DNA of 51,325 nucleotides from an uncultured Bacteroidales bacterium (GCA_900316305.1 ONCM01000029.1:1-51325), one strand, 5' to 3'. Shown: positions 32,367 to 42,387, numbered from the stretch's first letter. Made by a program: numbers and translations. The notes: a model not told the origin generated them from the sequence alone.

Positions 32367-34361
32367 TACTCTCAGCGCCCTCATCGCATTCATGACGGCC
32401 AGTACCGTAACCCCCACGTCGGCGAAAACAGCCATCCACATTGTGGCGAGGCCGAATGCAGCGAGCAGGAGCACCACCACCTTCACACCGATGGCGAAAC
32501 CGACGTTCTGTCGGGCGATGCGCAGGGTTCGGCGGGCGAGACGGATAGCGAGCGCGGTCTTGGCGGGATTGTCGTCCATGAGCACCACGTCGGCGGCTTC
32601 GATGGCCGCGTCGCTGCCCAGACCTCCCATAGCGATGCCCACATCGGCGCGGGCAAGCACCGGTGCATCGTTGATGCCATCGCCCACGAACGCCAGACGG
32701 CCGTCCTTCGGCAGCTCATGCAACAGCCGCTCCACCCGATCGACCTTGTCGGAAGGTAGCAGCTCGGCATGGCACTCATCCAGATGCAGTTTCTGTGCTA
32801 CATCCGTGGCCACCTCCTGACGGTCGCCGGTAAGCATCACCGTGCGCCGCACACCGAGGGCTTTCAGCTCTGCAATGGCCGCAGCACTCTCCTCCTTCAC
32901 CTTATCATTGATAACGATGTGACCGGCATACTCGCCATCCACCGCCACGTGGATGATGGTGCCCACCAAATGGCAGTCGTGCCACTGCGCACCCGCCGTT
33001 TCCATCATCTTGGAATTACCCACACAGACGAGCTTGCCGCCTACACGGGCGCGTACGCCTTGTCCGGCAATTTCCTCAACATCAGTCACTTCGCAACCAT
33101 CTATTGCCTCATCGGGAAACGCGTCACGCAAGGCCGCGCCCACAGGATGGGTCGAAAAATGCTCCACATGTGCGGCCAAATGCAGCAATTGCCGTTCGTC
33201 GAATAGGTCGGGATGCACGGCCTCCACGGCGAACTGTCCCTCCGTCAGCGTGCCCGTCTTGTCGAAGACCACGGTATCGACCTTGGCCAGCACGTCCATG
33301 TAGTTGGCGCCCTTGACGAGGATGCCGCGGCGGGAGGCACCGCCGATACCACCGAAGAAGGTCAGAGGCACACTGATGACCAACGCACACGGACAGGAGA
33401 CCACCAGGAACAGCAACGCGCGATAGAGCCACACAGGGAACGTCGCGGCGAAATCGCCGGAGAAGAGCGGCGGAAGCAAGGCCAGCGCCACGGCCGAGAA
33501 GACCACCACGGGCGTATAAACCCGCGCGAAACGGCTGATGAAGGTCTCGCTCTTCGACTTGTGGTCGTTAGCGTTCTCCATCAACGACAAAATCTTCGAC
33601 ACCGTGCTCTCCCCGAAACTTTTGGTCGTGCGCACGGTGATCACCCCAGAGATGTTGACGCATCCCGAGAAAACCTCGTCGCCCACCCCCACTTCGCGGG
33701 GCACGCTCTCACCCGTCAAGGCCACGGTGTTCAGGGAGGTTGCCCCCTCCGTCACCACCCCGTCAAGGGGCACCTTCTCGCCCGGACGGATGACAATGCT
33801 CTCCCCTACCGACACCTCTTCCGGACTGACCGTCAGGGTGTTGCCGTCGCGAAGCACATTGGCAGTGTCGGGACGGATGTCCATCAGATGGGCGATGCTG
33901 TCGCGACTTTTCCCTTCCGCGTACCCTTCGAAAAGCTCTCCGATTTGGAAGAAGAGCATCACGAAGACCGCCTCCGGAAACTGCGTCTCCGCGCCGGGGA
34001 GGAACCCGATGCCGAGGGCGCCAAGCGTAGCCACCGACATCAGGAAATGCTCGTTAAACGCTTCGCCGTGCGCCAGTCCCTCTGCCGCCTCCTTCAACGT
34101 GTCGAAGCCGATGAGCAGATACGGCACGAGATAGACCAGCAGCAACTGCCAGGTTTCCAACGCACAACGTTTCTCAATAATGACTGCCACCACCAGCAAG
34201 GCCACCGTAAGGACAATCTTTATGATCTGACTCTTCAGATTGTGTTCGTGATGGTGTTCGTGGTGCTCATGATGATCACCATGGTGATGTTCATGATGAT
34301 GCTCATGATGTCCTTCATGACAACAAGCATGTTCGCAATGATTGTGTTCTATATCTTTCAT
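32361..34361 (-). CDS. Heavy-metal P1B-type ATPase (zinc/cadmium/lead type)
   Basis: Inner-membrane metal efflux pump of 666 residues. It lacks an HMA domain; residues 5-40 are instead a His-rich tail (HHEHHHEHHHGDHH and similar) with three Cys, a likely metal-binding region. Core motifs are LTGESVP, the membrane metal site SCPCALVIS (about 322-330), phosphorylation site DKTGTLTEG (about 365), STHPVGAA and GDGINDAP followed by MGGLGSDAAIEAADVVLM. The CPC motif and this C-terminal pattern favour the Zn2+/Cd2+ subgroup, but the metal is not proven. A TACTTTTG promoter lies at 34409. The stop lies in the first unit of a CGATGAAAAG array. Confidence 0.94.
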   Translation of the reverse strand: MKDIEHNHCEHACCHEGHHEHHHEHHHGDHHEHHEHHHEHNLKSQIIKIVLTVALLVVAVIIEKRCALETWQLLLVYLVPYLLIGFDTLKEAAEGLAHGEAFNEHFLMSVATLGALGIGFLPGAETQFPEAVFVMLFFQIGELFEGYAEGKSRDSIAHLMDIRPDTANVLRDGNTLTVSPEEVSVGESIVIRPGEKVPLDGVVTEGATSLNTVALTGESVPREVGVGDEVFSGCVNISGVITVRTTKSFGESTVSKILSLMENANDHKSKSETFISRFARVYTPVVVFSAVALALLPPLFSGDFAATFPVWLYRALLFLVVSCPCALVISVPLTFFGGIGGASRRGILVKGANYMDVLAKVDTVVFDKTGTLTEGQFAVEAVHPDLFDERQLLHLAAHVEHFSTHPVGAALRDAFPDEAIDGCEVTDVEEIAGQGVRARVGGKLVCVGNSKMMETAGAQWHDCHLVGTIIHVAVDGEYAGHIVINDKVKEESAAAIAELKALGVRRTVMLTGDRQEVATDVAQKLHLDECHAELLPSDKVDRVERLLHELPKDGRLAFVGDGINDAPVLARADVGIAMGGLGSDAAIEAADVVLMDDNPAKTALAIRLARRTLRIARQNVGFAIGVKVVVLLLAAFGLATMWMAVFADVGVTVLAVMNAMRALRVR

Positions 34362-34408
34362 AATATCAATATTTTATGCAACAACAATAAACCTTGGAAA
34401 AGGATATG

Positions 34409-34416
34409 CAAAAGTA
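34409..34416 (-). promoter_or_regulatory. TAnnTTTG promoter of the metal P-ATPase
   Basis: TACTTTTG on the minus strand, 47 bases before the ATG. Confidence 0.55.
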
Positions 34417-34491
34417 CATAATTCAAAGGGAGGGCAATCGTAAAAAATGGGGATTTTTAAGGCTCTGGTAGTAAACAGTGGGGATTTTTGA

Positions 34492-34499
34492 TATTTTTG
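34492..34499 (+). promoter_or_regulatory. TAnnTTTG promoter of the TrhA/hemolysin III-like gene
   Basis: TATTTTTG on the plus strand, 25 bases before the ATG at 34525. Confidence 0.6.
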
Positions 34500-34524
34500 C
34501 CGCCCGAAAAAAGAGAAGAGAACA

Positions 34525-35205
34525 ATGTCAAAAACGGCTCGTACCCCCTTGAATGAGAGACCTTTCCCCGATTACACGCGGAAGGAGGAGATGCTGCATT
34601 CGGTCAGCCACATCCTCGGTGCAGGTTGCGCCTTGGTGATGATCTGGATGATTGTGCGCGCCACCCAAGGCCGTCCGATCGCCATGTTCAGCGGTCTAGT
34701 CTATGCCTTCTCCGTCCTGCTCATGCTCCTAATGTCGAGCATCTACCACGGTCTGCCGAAAGGGATGCCCAAACAGGTGATGCGCGTGGTGGATCATTGC
34801 GACATATTCGTCACGATAGCAGGTACTTACACCCCCATCTGTCTCTTAGGCATCTGCAAGATCAATCCGGTGATGGGCTGGTCGATTCTCATCGCGGAGT
34901 GGGTGCTGGCCATCATCGGCATCACGCTCAACGCCATCGACCTGAAAAAGTACTCAAAGTTTTCGATGATCTGCTATCTCGGCATGGGCTGGTGCGTCGT
35001 TATCAGTCTGCGCGACACCATCCTCGCCATGACCTGGCCGGGGTTCCTCTACATCCTCCTCGGCGGCGTAGCCTACACCATCGGCGCCATGCTCTACCTC
35101 ATCGGCAAGAAAAAGAACAAACGCTACCGCCATTTCATCTTCCACGTATTCGTGCTCCTCGGGGTGCTTATCCAATTCGTCGGGATTCTGAATTTTTTAC
35201 TTTAG
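34525..35205 (+). CDS. Hemolysin III / TrhA-family membrane protein
   Basis: Seven-helix inner-membrane protein of 226 residues from the PAQR-like superfamily. Family motifs are EEMLHSVSHILGAGCAL near residue 22, LMSSIYHG, RVVDHCDIFVTIAGTYTPICL, and a late helix ending in HFIFHVFVLLGV. The conserved His and Asp residues form a metal site in the superfamily. Relatives have been tied to membrane-fluidity control; haemolysis is a historical label. It is a single gene with its own promoter. A CTATTGG heptamer array begins directly at the stop. Confidence 0.92.
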   Translation: MSKTARTPLNERPFPDYTRKEEMLHSVSHILGAGCALVMIWMIVRATQGRPIAMFSGLVYAFSVLLMLLMSSIYHGLPKGMPKQVMRVVDHCDIFVTIAGTYTPICLLGICKINPVMGWSILIAEWVLAIIGITLNAIDLKKYSKFSMICYLGMGWCVVISLRDTILAMTWPGFLYILLGGVAYTIGAMLYLIGKKKNKRYRHFIFHVFVLLGVLIQFVGILNFLL

Positions 35206-35263
35206 CTATTGGCTATTGGCTGTTGGCTGGAATTACCCCAAAGGCTAAAAGCCAAAAGCCAAA
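35204..35263 (+). repeat. CTATTGG heptamer and AAAAGCC arrays
   Basis: Three to four CTATTGG/CTGTTGG units abut the stop of the hemolysin III-like gene. Three AAAGCCA-type units follow and are partly complementary to the first array, so the pair can fold into a hairpin in RNA. Confidence 0.8.
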
Positions 35264-35293
35264 GTAAAATTAGCATCATAATACAAAATTTTG

Positions 35294-35301
35294 TATTTTT
35301 G
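35294..35301 (+). promoter_or_regulatory. TAnnTTTG promoter of the GH3-family gene
   Basis: TATTTTTG on the plus strand, 24 bases before ATG 35326. It excludes the open-frame start at 35209. Confidence 0.6.
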
Positions 35302-35325
35302 CAAGTTTTTTTTAACGAACGGCCT

Positions 35326-37203
35326 ATGGCAAGAAGACTACGCTATCCCCTGTTCCTCAACGCGTTGCTGGCTATTGTCGGCGGAATCCCGACCATCCGG
35401 CTGCGGCAGGCGTCCAGACACCCGCGTCTGGCATCGGAAAGGACACTCCGTGATATTCTGAAAATCAGTGCACATACGTTATACGGTAGCCACCATCACT
35501 TCGAACATATCTTGTCTGCCCCCACGAGCGACGAACTTTTCGCACTCTACCAGTATTTGGTTCCCGCCAATGATTTCGAGGCTTTGCGTCCTTTTGTCGA
35601 GCGGCACAAGAACGGAGAGAAAAACATCCTATTTCCGGGCAGTCCTTACATGTACGCCACCACTTCGGGCACCACATCGCAGCCCAAGTGGGTGCCGATG
35701 ACCCGCAAATACTTAAAAGATGTCTATGGCAAGATGTCACACGTCTGGATTTGGAACTTCATCAAGCACCGTCCCAAGGCGTTGGCCGGCCACATCTTCC
35801 CCATCGTGGGCAAGGAGTGCGAGGGTTACGCACCCGACGGCACCATCTACGGATCGGTGAGCGGCGTGCTGGTGCGCGACATCCCCGCCATCATCAAGCG
35901 GCATTACACGGCCCCCGCCAGCGTCATGTCCATCGAGGACTACGGTGCCCGCAACTACACGCTGATGCGGTTGGCAGTGCAGCATTGGGATGTGACCCTC
36001 TGGGCCACGGCCAACCCCTCCACTATCTTGGAGTTGCAACGCGCTGTCGATGAGAATCTTGACACGATGATCGAGGATATAGAGAAGGGTACGCTGAGCG
36101 AGAAATTCGACATCCCGCAAGCGATTCGTGACGAGCTGGTTGACTATATGCGTCCCCGCCCGAAACGCGCGCAAGAGCTCCGCGAGATTCGCGACGCCAA
36201 CAACGGACACATCCTCCCCAAAGACTATTGGCCCGAGCTGCAAATTCTCAGCACTTGGAAATGCGGCAACACCAAAGTCTATATGGACAAATACCTCGAC
36301 TATTTCGATCTCGAACAGACTTTTTACCAAGAACTTGGCTATATCGCCACAGAATGTCGTTTCGGGTTTTCGCTCGACGACACCATCGAGTCGGTGATGT
36401 TCCCGCACCACCACTACTACGAGTTTGTGGCCGAGGAGGAACTTGACTCGCCGAACAAGCATTTCTTACAACTCGACGAGCTGGAGCAGGGCAAACGCTA
36501 TTGCGCCTACGTCACTACCTACTCCGGCCTGTTCCGCTACAACATGAACGACCTCATCGAAGTGGGCGGGAAATTCCTGAACACCCCAACCATCCACATG
36601 GTGAGCAAAGTAAACGGCATTGTGTCGCTCACCGGCGAGAAACTCTATGAGCCTCAGTTCATTGACGCGGTCAAGCAGGTGGAAAAAGACACGGACATCA
36701 AGACCAATTTCTTCGTCGGCTTTGCGGACATCAACGAATCGGTTTATCATTTCTATTTCGAATTTGAGGATCCGGACACCACTCAGGAGACCGCCGAGGA
36801 GTTCGCCAAGAAGGTCGATGAGAAACTGTGCGAGATCAACATCGAATACGCCTCCAAGCGCGCCAGCTTCCGCCTCCACGACCCCGTCGCCCACCGGCTG
36901 ATTACCAACGCCTACGCCCGTTTCAAGGCCGCCTGCCTCGACGAAGGGATGCGCGACGGACAGTTCAAGTTCAACCAGCTGATGCAGGACGAGAGCCGTC
37001 GCGGCAAGTTCCAGGTGCTGGTGCTGGGCGACATGATGTCGCAGGTGCGCAGCAACGTCATCAACCGCCGCGCCGAACTTGCCGACCGTTTCAAGGAGCG
37101 CCACCAGCGTATCGAGGAGCGCCGGCTGGCCCGCAGCGAGCGCCGCAAGCAGCGCAAAAAAGACCGCGAACAGCGTCGCAAAGCACGCAAACAAGCACAC
37201 TGA
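35326..37203 (+). CDS. GH3-family acyl-adenylate-forming protein
   Basis: Predicted ATP-dependent ligase of the ANL superfamily; plant GH3 enzymes conjugate amino acids to acyl acids through acyl-adenylates. At 625 residues it has the full two-domain length. The phosphate-binding loop is YATTSGTTSQPKWVPMT at about residues 110-126. Further motifs are IYGSVSGV, YIATECRFGFSLDD and TYSGLFRYNMNDLIEVGG. The bacterial substrate is unknown. The last 45 residues are a strongly basic Arg/Lys-rich tail (RRLARSERRKQRKKDREQRR) not needed for the fold, possibly for membrane or nucleic-acid contact. Start 35326 follows a promoter box. A link to the NRPS 6 kb away is not supported. Confidence 0.9.
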   Translation: MARRLRYPLFLNALLAIVGGIPTIRLRQASRHPRLASERTLRDILKISAHTLYGSHHHFEHILSAPTSDELFALYQYLVPANDFEALRPFVERHKNGEKNILFPGSPYMYATTSGTTSQPKWVPMTRKYLKDVYGKMSHVWIWNFIKHRPKALAGHIFPIVGKECEGYAPDGTIYGSVSGVLVRDIPAIIKRHYTAPASVMSIEDYGARNYTLMRLAVQHWDVTLWATANPSTILELQRAVDENLDTMIEDIEKGTLSEKFDIPQAIRDELVDYMRPRPKRAQELREIRDANNGHILPKDYWPELQILSTWKCGNTKVYMDKYLDYFDLEQTFYQELGYIATECRFGFSLDDTIESVMFPHHHYYEFVAEEELDSPNKHFLQLDELEQGKRYCAYVTTYSGLFRYNMNDLIEVGGKFLNTPTIHMVSKVNGIVSLTGEKLYEPQFIDAVKQVEKDTDIKTNFFVGFADINESVYHFYFEFEDPDTTQETAEEFAKKVDEKLCEINIEYASKRASFRLHDPVAHRLITNAYARFKAACLDEGMRDGQFKFNQLMQDESRRGKFQVLVLGDMMSQVRSNVINRRAELADRFKERHQRIEERRLARSERRKQRKKDREQRRKARKQAH

Positions 37204-37257
37204 CCTATAATATTTATCAACATTTTTCAACCCTCGCAAATCATACCATAAATTTTG

Positions 37258-37265
37258 TATATTTG
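37258..37265 (+). promoter_or_regulatory. TAnnTTTG promoter of secDF
   Basis: TATATTTG on the plus strand, 67 bases before the ATG. The leader holds a small AACCT/AGGTT inverted repeat. Confidence 0.55.
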
Positions 37266-37332
37266 CAACCTTAAAAAAATTAGGTTGAGAAAGTTATAAA
37301 TAATTATAAATCAAAACATTAATAAAAGAAAG

Positions 37333-40300
37333 ATGAAAAACAAAGGACTGATTTTATTCTTTACTGTGCTAATTGCGCTGGTATGTGTCTATTGTCTCTC
37401 CTTCTCCTTCGCAACTTGGAGAGTGGAAAGCAAGGCGGCTAAGTATGCCAATGACCCCGCTGCCATCGCTGAAGTGAAGAAAGCGGCAAACGGTGACGTT
37501 ATGCTTGAAAAACATTTGGTTGACTCTTTGGTGGATGCTCGTACACGCCAGTATCTGACCGGCATGAACGACTCAACCGTTTATCTCGGAAACACTTACA
37601 AACAATGTAAGTACAAAGAGTTGAACTTGGGTTTGGACTTGAAGGGCGGTATGAACGTGACCCTGGAGATTTCCATGGCAGACGCTGTGAAGAGCTTGGC
37701 CACCAACACGGACGACCAGCTGTTCAAAAATGCGTTTGAGAAAGCTCAGGCAGAATACGCAAAGACGGTCAACGGCGACTTTATCGATATTTTCGTGAAG
37801 AACTTCAACGCCGAGAAGAAGGCGCTGAACCTCAACAATGCCAACCTCCGCACCTACTTCGGCGAGCGTTCCGGCATGAAGAACGCCTCCGATGACCAAA
37901 TCATCACCTACATCCGCAAGGAGAGCAACGAAATCGTGGACCGCACGTTCAAGATCCTGCGTACCCGTATCGACCGTTTCGGTGTGGCTCAACCCAACCT
38001 GCAGATGCTGCAAGGCGGCCGTATCCTCGTGGAGCTTCCCGGTGTGAAGGAACCCGAGCGTGTCACCGACCTGTTGAAGAGCACCGCAAAACTGGAATTC
38101 TGGGAAGTCTATAACGACGTGGTGGGCGGCAAGTCCATCCAACAACGCTTCGCTGAAGCAGACGCCAAACTGGCTATTGAATTGAAGAACAAGAAGGAAG
38201 CTGCTCCTGAGGCTGAGGCTACCGAAGCCGACACCGCCCTGGATGCTGCCCTGAACGCCAATACGGAACTGGCTGCAACGGAAAACACCGAAGCCACCGA
38301 TGAGGACGAAGACGAAGATGAGGAAGAAGAAATTGGCGAAGGCGCCATCCTCAGCCACGCTATCGCCCCCGGCTATAACGTCATCGCCTACTTCAGAGAG
38401 GCTGACATGCCGAAGATCGACCAGATGCTGCCCGAACTGAGCAGAATCCTCGGCGATCCCAACGTCGTCTTCTACTGGGGTGCCCCCGAGAAGCTCAACA
38501 ACGGCGTCACGGCTTATCCTATCTATCCTCTGAAAAAGAAAAACGACCGTATCGGACCCCTGTTGAGCTCTGAGACCATCGGAGGCAACCGCGTGGTGCG
38601 CAACGCCCGTCAGGATGTCGATCAGAACAACCGCGTGGTCGTCAACATGTCTATGGAAGACCAAGCTGCCGACGAGTGGCGTAAGATCACCCGCGAGGCT
38701 GCCGCTAAGGGCACGGCCAACAACCCGACCTGCATCGCCATCGTGCTTGACCAGTTCGTCTATTCCGCACCGACCGTGCGCGGCGAGATTCCGAACGGTA
38801 ACTCTGAAATCTCCGGCCACTTCACCATCGAAGAGGCTAAGGACCTCGCCACCGTGCTGAACTCCGGTAACCTTGAAGCCGGCGTCAACATCGTCCAATC
38901 CGAAATCGTAGGACCTACGCTGGGTAAGGAATCTATCCGTTCCGGTTTGCTCTCCTTCCTCGGTGCCTTCATCCTGGTCATTATCTACATGTTCTTGTAC
39001 TACAGCCGCGCCGGTCTGGTCGCTGACCTCGCCCTGCTGCTGAACGTCTTCTTCATCATCGGCGTGCTCGCCTCCATGGGCGCCGTCCTGACGTTGCCTG
39101 GTATCGCCGGTATCGTCCTGACCTTGGGTATGGCCGTTGACGCGAACGTGATTATATATGAACGCGTGCGCGAGGAAGTGCGCGCCGGCAAGTCCATGCG
39201 CCAAGCTATCGACGACGGTTTCAAGAACTCCTACTCCGCAATCATCGACGGTAACGTCACCACCTTGATCACCGCTATCGTACTTTACATCTTCGGTTCC
39301 GGTCCTATCCAAGGTTTCGCCACCACGTTGATCATCGGTATCTTGTCCTCCCTCTTCACGGCCATCCTCGTGTCCCGCATGATCATCGAGGCTCGCCTCA
39401 AGAAGGGCAAAGATTTCTCCGTGGGCACCGCCGCTACCATCAACGCTTTCACCAACACCCACTTCAACTTCCTCAGCGTCAGAAAAGTGTGTTACTGCAT
39501 TTCCGGCGCCCTGATCCTGATCTCCATCATCTCCTTCTGCACCCTCGGTCTGCAACCCGGCGTTGACTTCACCGGTGGTCGTAGCTACGTGGTCCGTTTC
39601 GACAAGGATGTGGTGACGAAAGACGTCCGTGAGGCTGTCATCAAGGAATTCGGCGGTTCTCCCGAGGTCAAGACCTTCGGTAGCAACAACCAAGTTCGTA
39701 TCGTGACCAACTACAAGATTGAGAGCAACGACATCAAGGATGATGCCGAGTGCGAACACAAACTGTATGTGGCTTTGAAGGGCTTCTACGACAAACAGAA
39801 CCTCTCTGAATACGACTTCACACACCTGACCAACGATGTTCGTGGTATCCAGTCTTCATCGAAGATCCAACCCACCGTCGCCCGCGAGCTGTTGCGTAAC
39901 GCCTTCTGGGCTGTGCTCGCTTCTCTGGTGTTGATCTTCATCTACATCGCCATCCGTTTCCGCAACTGGCAGTTCGGTATGGCCGGTGTCTTCGCCCTGT
40001 TCCACGACTCCTTCCTGACCATCGGTATGTTCTCCCTCCTTTTATACAAGATCATGCCGTTCACCATGGAGATCGACCAGAACTTCATCGCCGCTATCCT
40101 GACGGTCATCGGTTACTCCATCAACAACGTGGTGGTCATCTTCGACCGTGTACGTGAGAACATGGCTCTCTATCCGAAGCGTTCCAACTACGACAACTTC
40201 AACACCGCCATCAACGGCACGTTGGGTCGTAACGTGAACACCGCCGCCACCACCTTGGTCACCCTGTTGGTGATCTTCATCTTCGGCGGCGAAGTCATCC

Positions 40301-40437
40301 GCGGTTTCGTCTTTGCTATGTTCATCGGTATCGCGTTCGGTACCTACTCCGGTATCTTCGTGTCCAACCCGTTGGCATACGACCTGCTCAAACTGAACAA
40401 GGGCAAAAACGCCAAGGACGACGAACCCAAGAAATAA
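37333..40437 (+). CDS. secDF: Fused protein-export membrane protein SecDF
   Basis: Inner-membrane partner of SecYEG that uses ion gradients to help proteins across the membrane. Its 1034 residues are the fused form usual in Bacteroidota. The SecD half has TM1 at about 7-27, LGLDLKGGMNVTLEI near 98-112, a large periplasmic P1 region and a helical block after IRSGLLSFLGAFILV. The SecF half begins near residue 712 (FNFLSVRKVCYCISG) with GVDFTGGRSYVVRF near 742. An Asp/Glu-rich low-complexity insert (about residues 322-336, preceded by an Ala/Glu/Thr-rich stretch) sits in the periplasmic region of SecD. Monocistronic, with its own promoter and terminator. Confidence 0.97.
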   Translation: MKNKGLILFFTVLIALVCVYCLSFSFATWRVESKAAKYANDPAAIAEVKKAANGDVMLEKHLVDSLVDARTRQYLTGMNDSTVYLGNTYKQCKYKELNLGLDLKGGMNVTLEISMADAVKSLATNTDDQLFKNAFEKAQAEYAKTVNGDFIDIFVKNFNAEKKALNLNNANLRTYFGERSGMKNASDDQIITYIRKESNEIVDRTFKILRTRIDRFGVAQPNLQMLQGGRILVELPGVKEPERVTDLLKSTAKLEFWEVYNDVVGGKSIQQRFAEADAKLAIELKNKKEAAPEAEATEADTALDAALNANTELAATENTEATDEDEDEDEEEEIGEGAILSHAIAPGYNVIAYFREADMPKIDQMLPELSRILGDPNVVFYWGAPEKLNNGVTAYPIYPLKKKNDRIGPLLSSETIGGNRVVRNARQDVDQNNRVVVNMSMEDQAADEWRKITREAAAKGTANNPTCIAIVLDQFVYSAPTVRGEIPNGNSEISGHFTIEEAKDLATVLNSGNLEAGVNIVQSEIVGPTLGKESIRSGLLSFLGAFILVIIYMFLYYSRAGLVADLALLLNVFFIIGVLASMGAVLTLPGIAGIVLTLGMAVDANVIIYERVREEVRAGKSMRQAIDDGFKNSYSAIIDGNVTTLITAIVLYIFGSGPIQGFATTLIIGILSSLFTAILVSRMIIEARLKKGKDFSVGTAATINAFTNTHFNFLSVRKVCYCISGALILISIISFCTLGLQPGVDFTGGRSYVVRFDKDVVTKDVREAVIKEFGGSPEVKTFGSNNQVRIVTNYKIESNDIKDDAECEHKLYVALKGFYDKQNLSEYDFTHLTNDVRGIQSSSKIQPTVARELLRNAFWAVLASLVLIFIYIAIRFRNWQFGMAGVFALFHDSFLTIGMFSLLLYKIMPFTMEIDQNFIAAILTVIGYSINNVVVIFDRVRENMALYPKRSNYDNFNTAINGTLGRNVNTAATTLVTLLVIFIFGGEVIRGFVFAMFIGIAFGTYSGIFVSNPLAYDLLKLNKGKNAKDDEPKK

Positions 40438-40457
40438 TAGAGGTTCGCTATAAATAG

Positions 40458-40490
40458 AAAAAGGACTGTCGCGAGGCAGTCCTTTTTTTT
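40458..40490. terminator. Bidirectional intrinsic terminator between secDF and the helicase gene
   Basis: AGGACTG and CAGTCCT form a stem with A-run before and T-run after, so it can end both the rightward secDF and the leftward operon. Confidence 0.88.
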
Positions 40491-40508
40491 GTGTCATAAA
40501 TCGGAATC

Positions 40509-42335
40509 TTACCACTCCTCCTCTTCCGCCACCATCTCCAGCTTCATCGCCGCATCGTAATACGCCCGGAAAATTTCCGCGCCGCGACGGAGGGATGCAC
40601 TACTGGAAACGTCTTGCAAGAGCTCATCGCAGAAGCGGAAAATACGTTCGTTGGCAAGGACGATGCTCTTCACGCGGGCACGGGTGATGGCGACGTTGAG
40701 ACGGTTGGGACTGTAGAAGAACTCCAGATGATCCTCGACTTCCGCCGGGTTGGAGTTGGACATACTATATATAATATAGTCCTTCTCCTGTCCCTGCATC
40801 CGCTCAACGGTGTCGATGAACAGCGCGGTGGCCACCCCTTCGCCCAATCTCTCCAACAAGGCGCGCTTGATCTCGCGAATTTGAGCCCGATACGGACTCA
40901 TAATGCCAATTTGCGACATAGGAACACCGTTGCGAAGCAGGTCACTGACGATATCGGCGGTGAGATGAGCCTCGTAGGGCGAACGTCCGAGCGAATCGAA
41001 CTCGTGATGGATTACCAACAAGGCATTGGATTCGTGATTGACGATTTGCGGGGCAGCGGGGCAGTTAAAGCCCACATACGGCCGCTCCAACTCGCGCGCG
41101 GCGGTAATCCTGCCATCGTAGAAGAGGCGATTGGGGATATCAATGAGACTTTCGTTCAGCCGGTAGGAACGGTCCAACAGGGTAATATCCTGCGGATAGA
41201 GGTCGGCTAACCGTTTGAAGATGCTGCAGTCGAAGAAACGGTTGCCGGTATCCTGCGGCACGATGGGGTCGAGCTGCTGATGGTCGCCGACGAAGATGAG
41301 CCGGTTGCCGCGCATGATGGCGGGCAACGCCAACGGGATGCTCATCTGCGCCGCCTCGTCCATGATGATGTAGTCGAAAAGCCAGCCTTCGAGCTTCTTG
41401 CTAGCCGGCGCACAGAGGGCGAACGGAGTGGCGCCCACCACAAAACCGCCCTGCGAAAAGTCGGGATCGCGCTGGTAGTCGCCCTTCCGCAACGACCGCA
41501 CACGAGAAATGTTGGGATTTCGCAAGATCTCTTCCGCCTGGTACCTCTCCCCCACTTTCACCACCATGGACTTGTCCTGCAGCTCGCCGGCAATGGCGTT
41601 CAGACAGTTGTTGATGGCGGTATGCGTGGGCGCGGTCACGAAGACCTTCTTCCCGCATTGCACCAGATAGCGCACAATCTTCGCGATGGTGAAGGTCTTG
41701 CCCGTGCCCGGAGGACCTTGAATCAAATGGAAATAATTACAGGTAAAGGCTTTGCGTACGGCCTCGTTCTGCGAGGGGTTGCCGCAATTCGGTGACGGGG
41801 ATTCCCGATATTGGTTCCGGAACTGGCCAGTGAGAAAGCGTTCCAAATGCGTGCAGTAGTCGGGACTGCCGTACAGCATCTCCCAGGAAGCCCGCAACAG
41901 CCGGTGCGTGACATTCGTGTTCACGGCGTTAACCTCCCATCCCTCCCGAGGGCAATCCCTGACATCCAAGATGTTGCTGCGATACTCGAAACTGCCGGTA
42001 CGCAACACGAGGTCGTTGACATCGTCGCGCTCAATCTCCATCACAAACGAGTGCTTCCCGTGACTCAGCCGTACCTGCGTGCCCTCCCGAAACTTTGAGA
42101 TGTTGTACGCACAATGGAGTCGCACCCGATTGATGTAGCGCATCGTGCCGATGAGCGCAGGCACAAACCGCGACGGTGCCCCGTCATAGAATTCAAAATC
42201 CGCATACAAATTCGTCATCGTATAGCCACGGTTCACCCGCTCCTGCAACGGCTTCCCCATCAGCTCGTTATATTCCTGATCCTGCCGCTGCTGCTGGATG
42301 TCAATGGCATCTGCTAGTTGTTCTAAAAAAGTCAT
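40509..42335 (-). CDS. SF1B (Upf1/Dna2-like) helicase
   Basis: ATP-driven 5'-3' type nucleic-acid helicase, 608 residues, with all superfamily 1 motifs. Walker A is IQGPPGTGKTFTIAKIV (about 205), motif II is IIMDEAAQMSIP, and motif III is FVGDHQQLDPIVPQD. Motif IV is RSYRLNESLIDIPNRLFYDG, motif V is IDTVERMQGQEKDYIIYS, and motif VI is LNVAITRARVKSIVLA. An N-terminal beta-rich region of about 190 residues precedes the motor. DNA versus RNA preference cannot be told. It follows a RecB-type nuclease gene on the same strand (79-base gap filled by heptamers). Together they recall the nuclease and helicase halves of Dna2. Confidence 0.92.
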   Translation of the reverse strand: MTFLEQLADAIDIQQQRQDQEYNELMGKPLQERVNRGYTMTNLYADFEFYDGAPSRFVPALIGTMRYINRVRLHCAYNISKFREGTQVRLSHGKHSFVMEIERDDVNDLVLRTGSFEYRSNILDVRDCPREGWEVNAVNTNVTHRLLRASWEMLYGSPDYCTHLERFLTGQFRNQYRESPSPNCGNPSQNEAVRKAFTCNYFHLIQGPPGTGKTFTIAKIVRYLVQCGKKVFVTAPTHTAINNCLNAIAGELQDKSMVVKVGERYQAEEILRNPNISRVRSLRKGDYQRDPDFSQGGFVVGATPFALCAPASKKLEGWLFDYIIMDEAAQMSIPLALPAIMRGNRLIFVGDHQQLDPIVPQDTGNRFFDCSIFKRLADLYPQDITLLDRSYRLNESLIDIPNRLFYDGRITAARELERPYVGFNCPAAPQIVNHESNALLVIHHEFDSLGRSPYEAHLTADIVSDLLRNGVPMSQIGIMSPYRAQIREIKRALLERLGEGVATALFIDTVERMQGQEKDYIIYSMSNSNPAEVEDHLEFFYSPNRLNVAITRARVKSIVLANERIFRFCDELLQDVSSSASLRRGAEIFRAYYDAAMKLEMVAEEEEW

Positions 42336-42387
42336 GGTTACAATTTGCTATTTATGGTTAAAGTATCTAACGAATTCGATTTGCGCC

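Noticed and set aside
35326-37203. GH3-family protein as a tailoring enzyme of the NRPS product
   Set aside because: It has its own promoter, is 6 kb away on the other strand, and is separated by unrelated genes.
37573-39825. 750-residue open frame opposite secDF
   Set aside because: It lies entirely antisense to an unambiguous SecDF gene. Its His/Asp/Val-rich composition is typical of a shadow frame in GC-biased codons.
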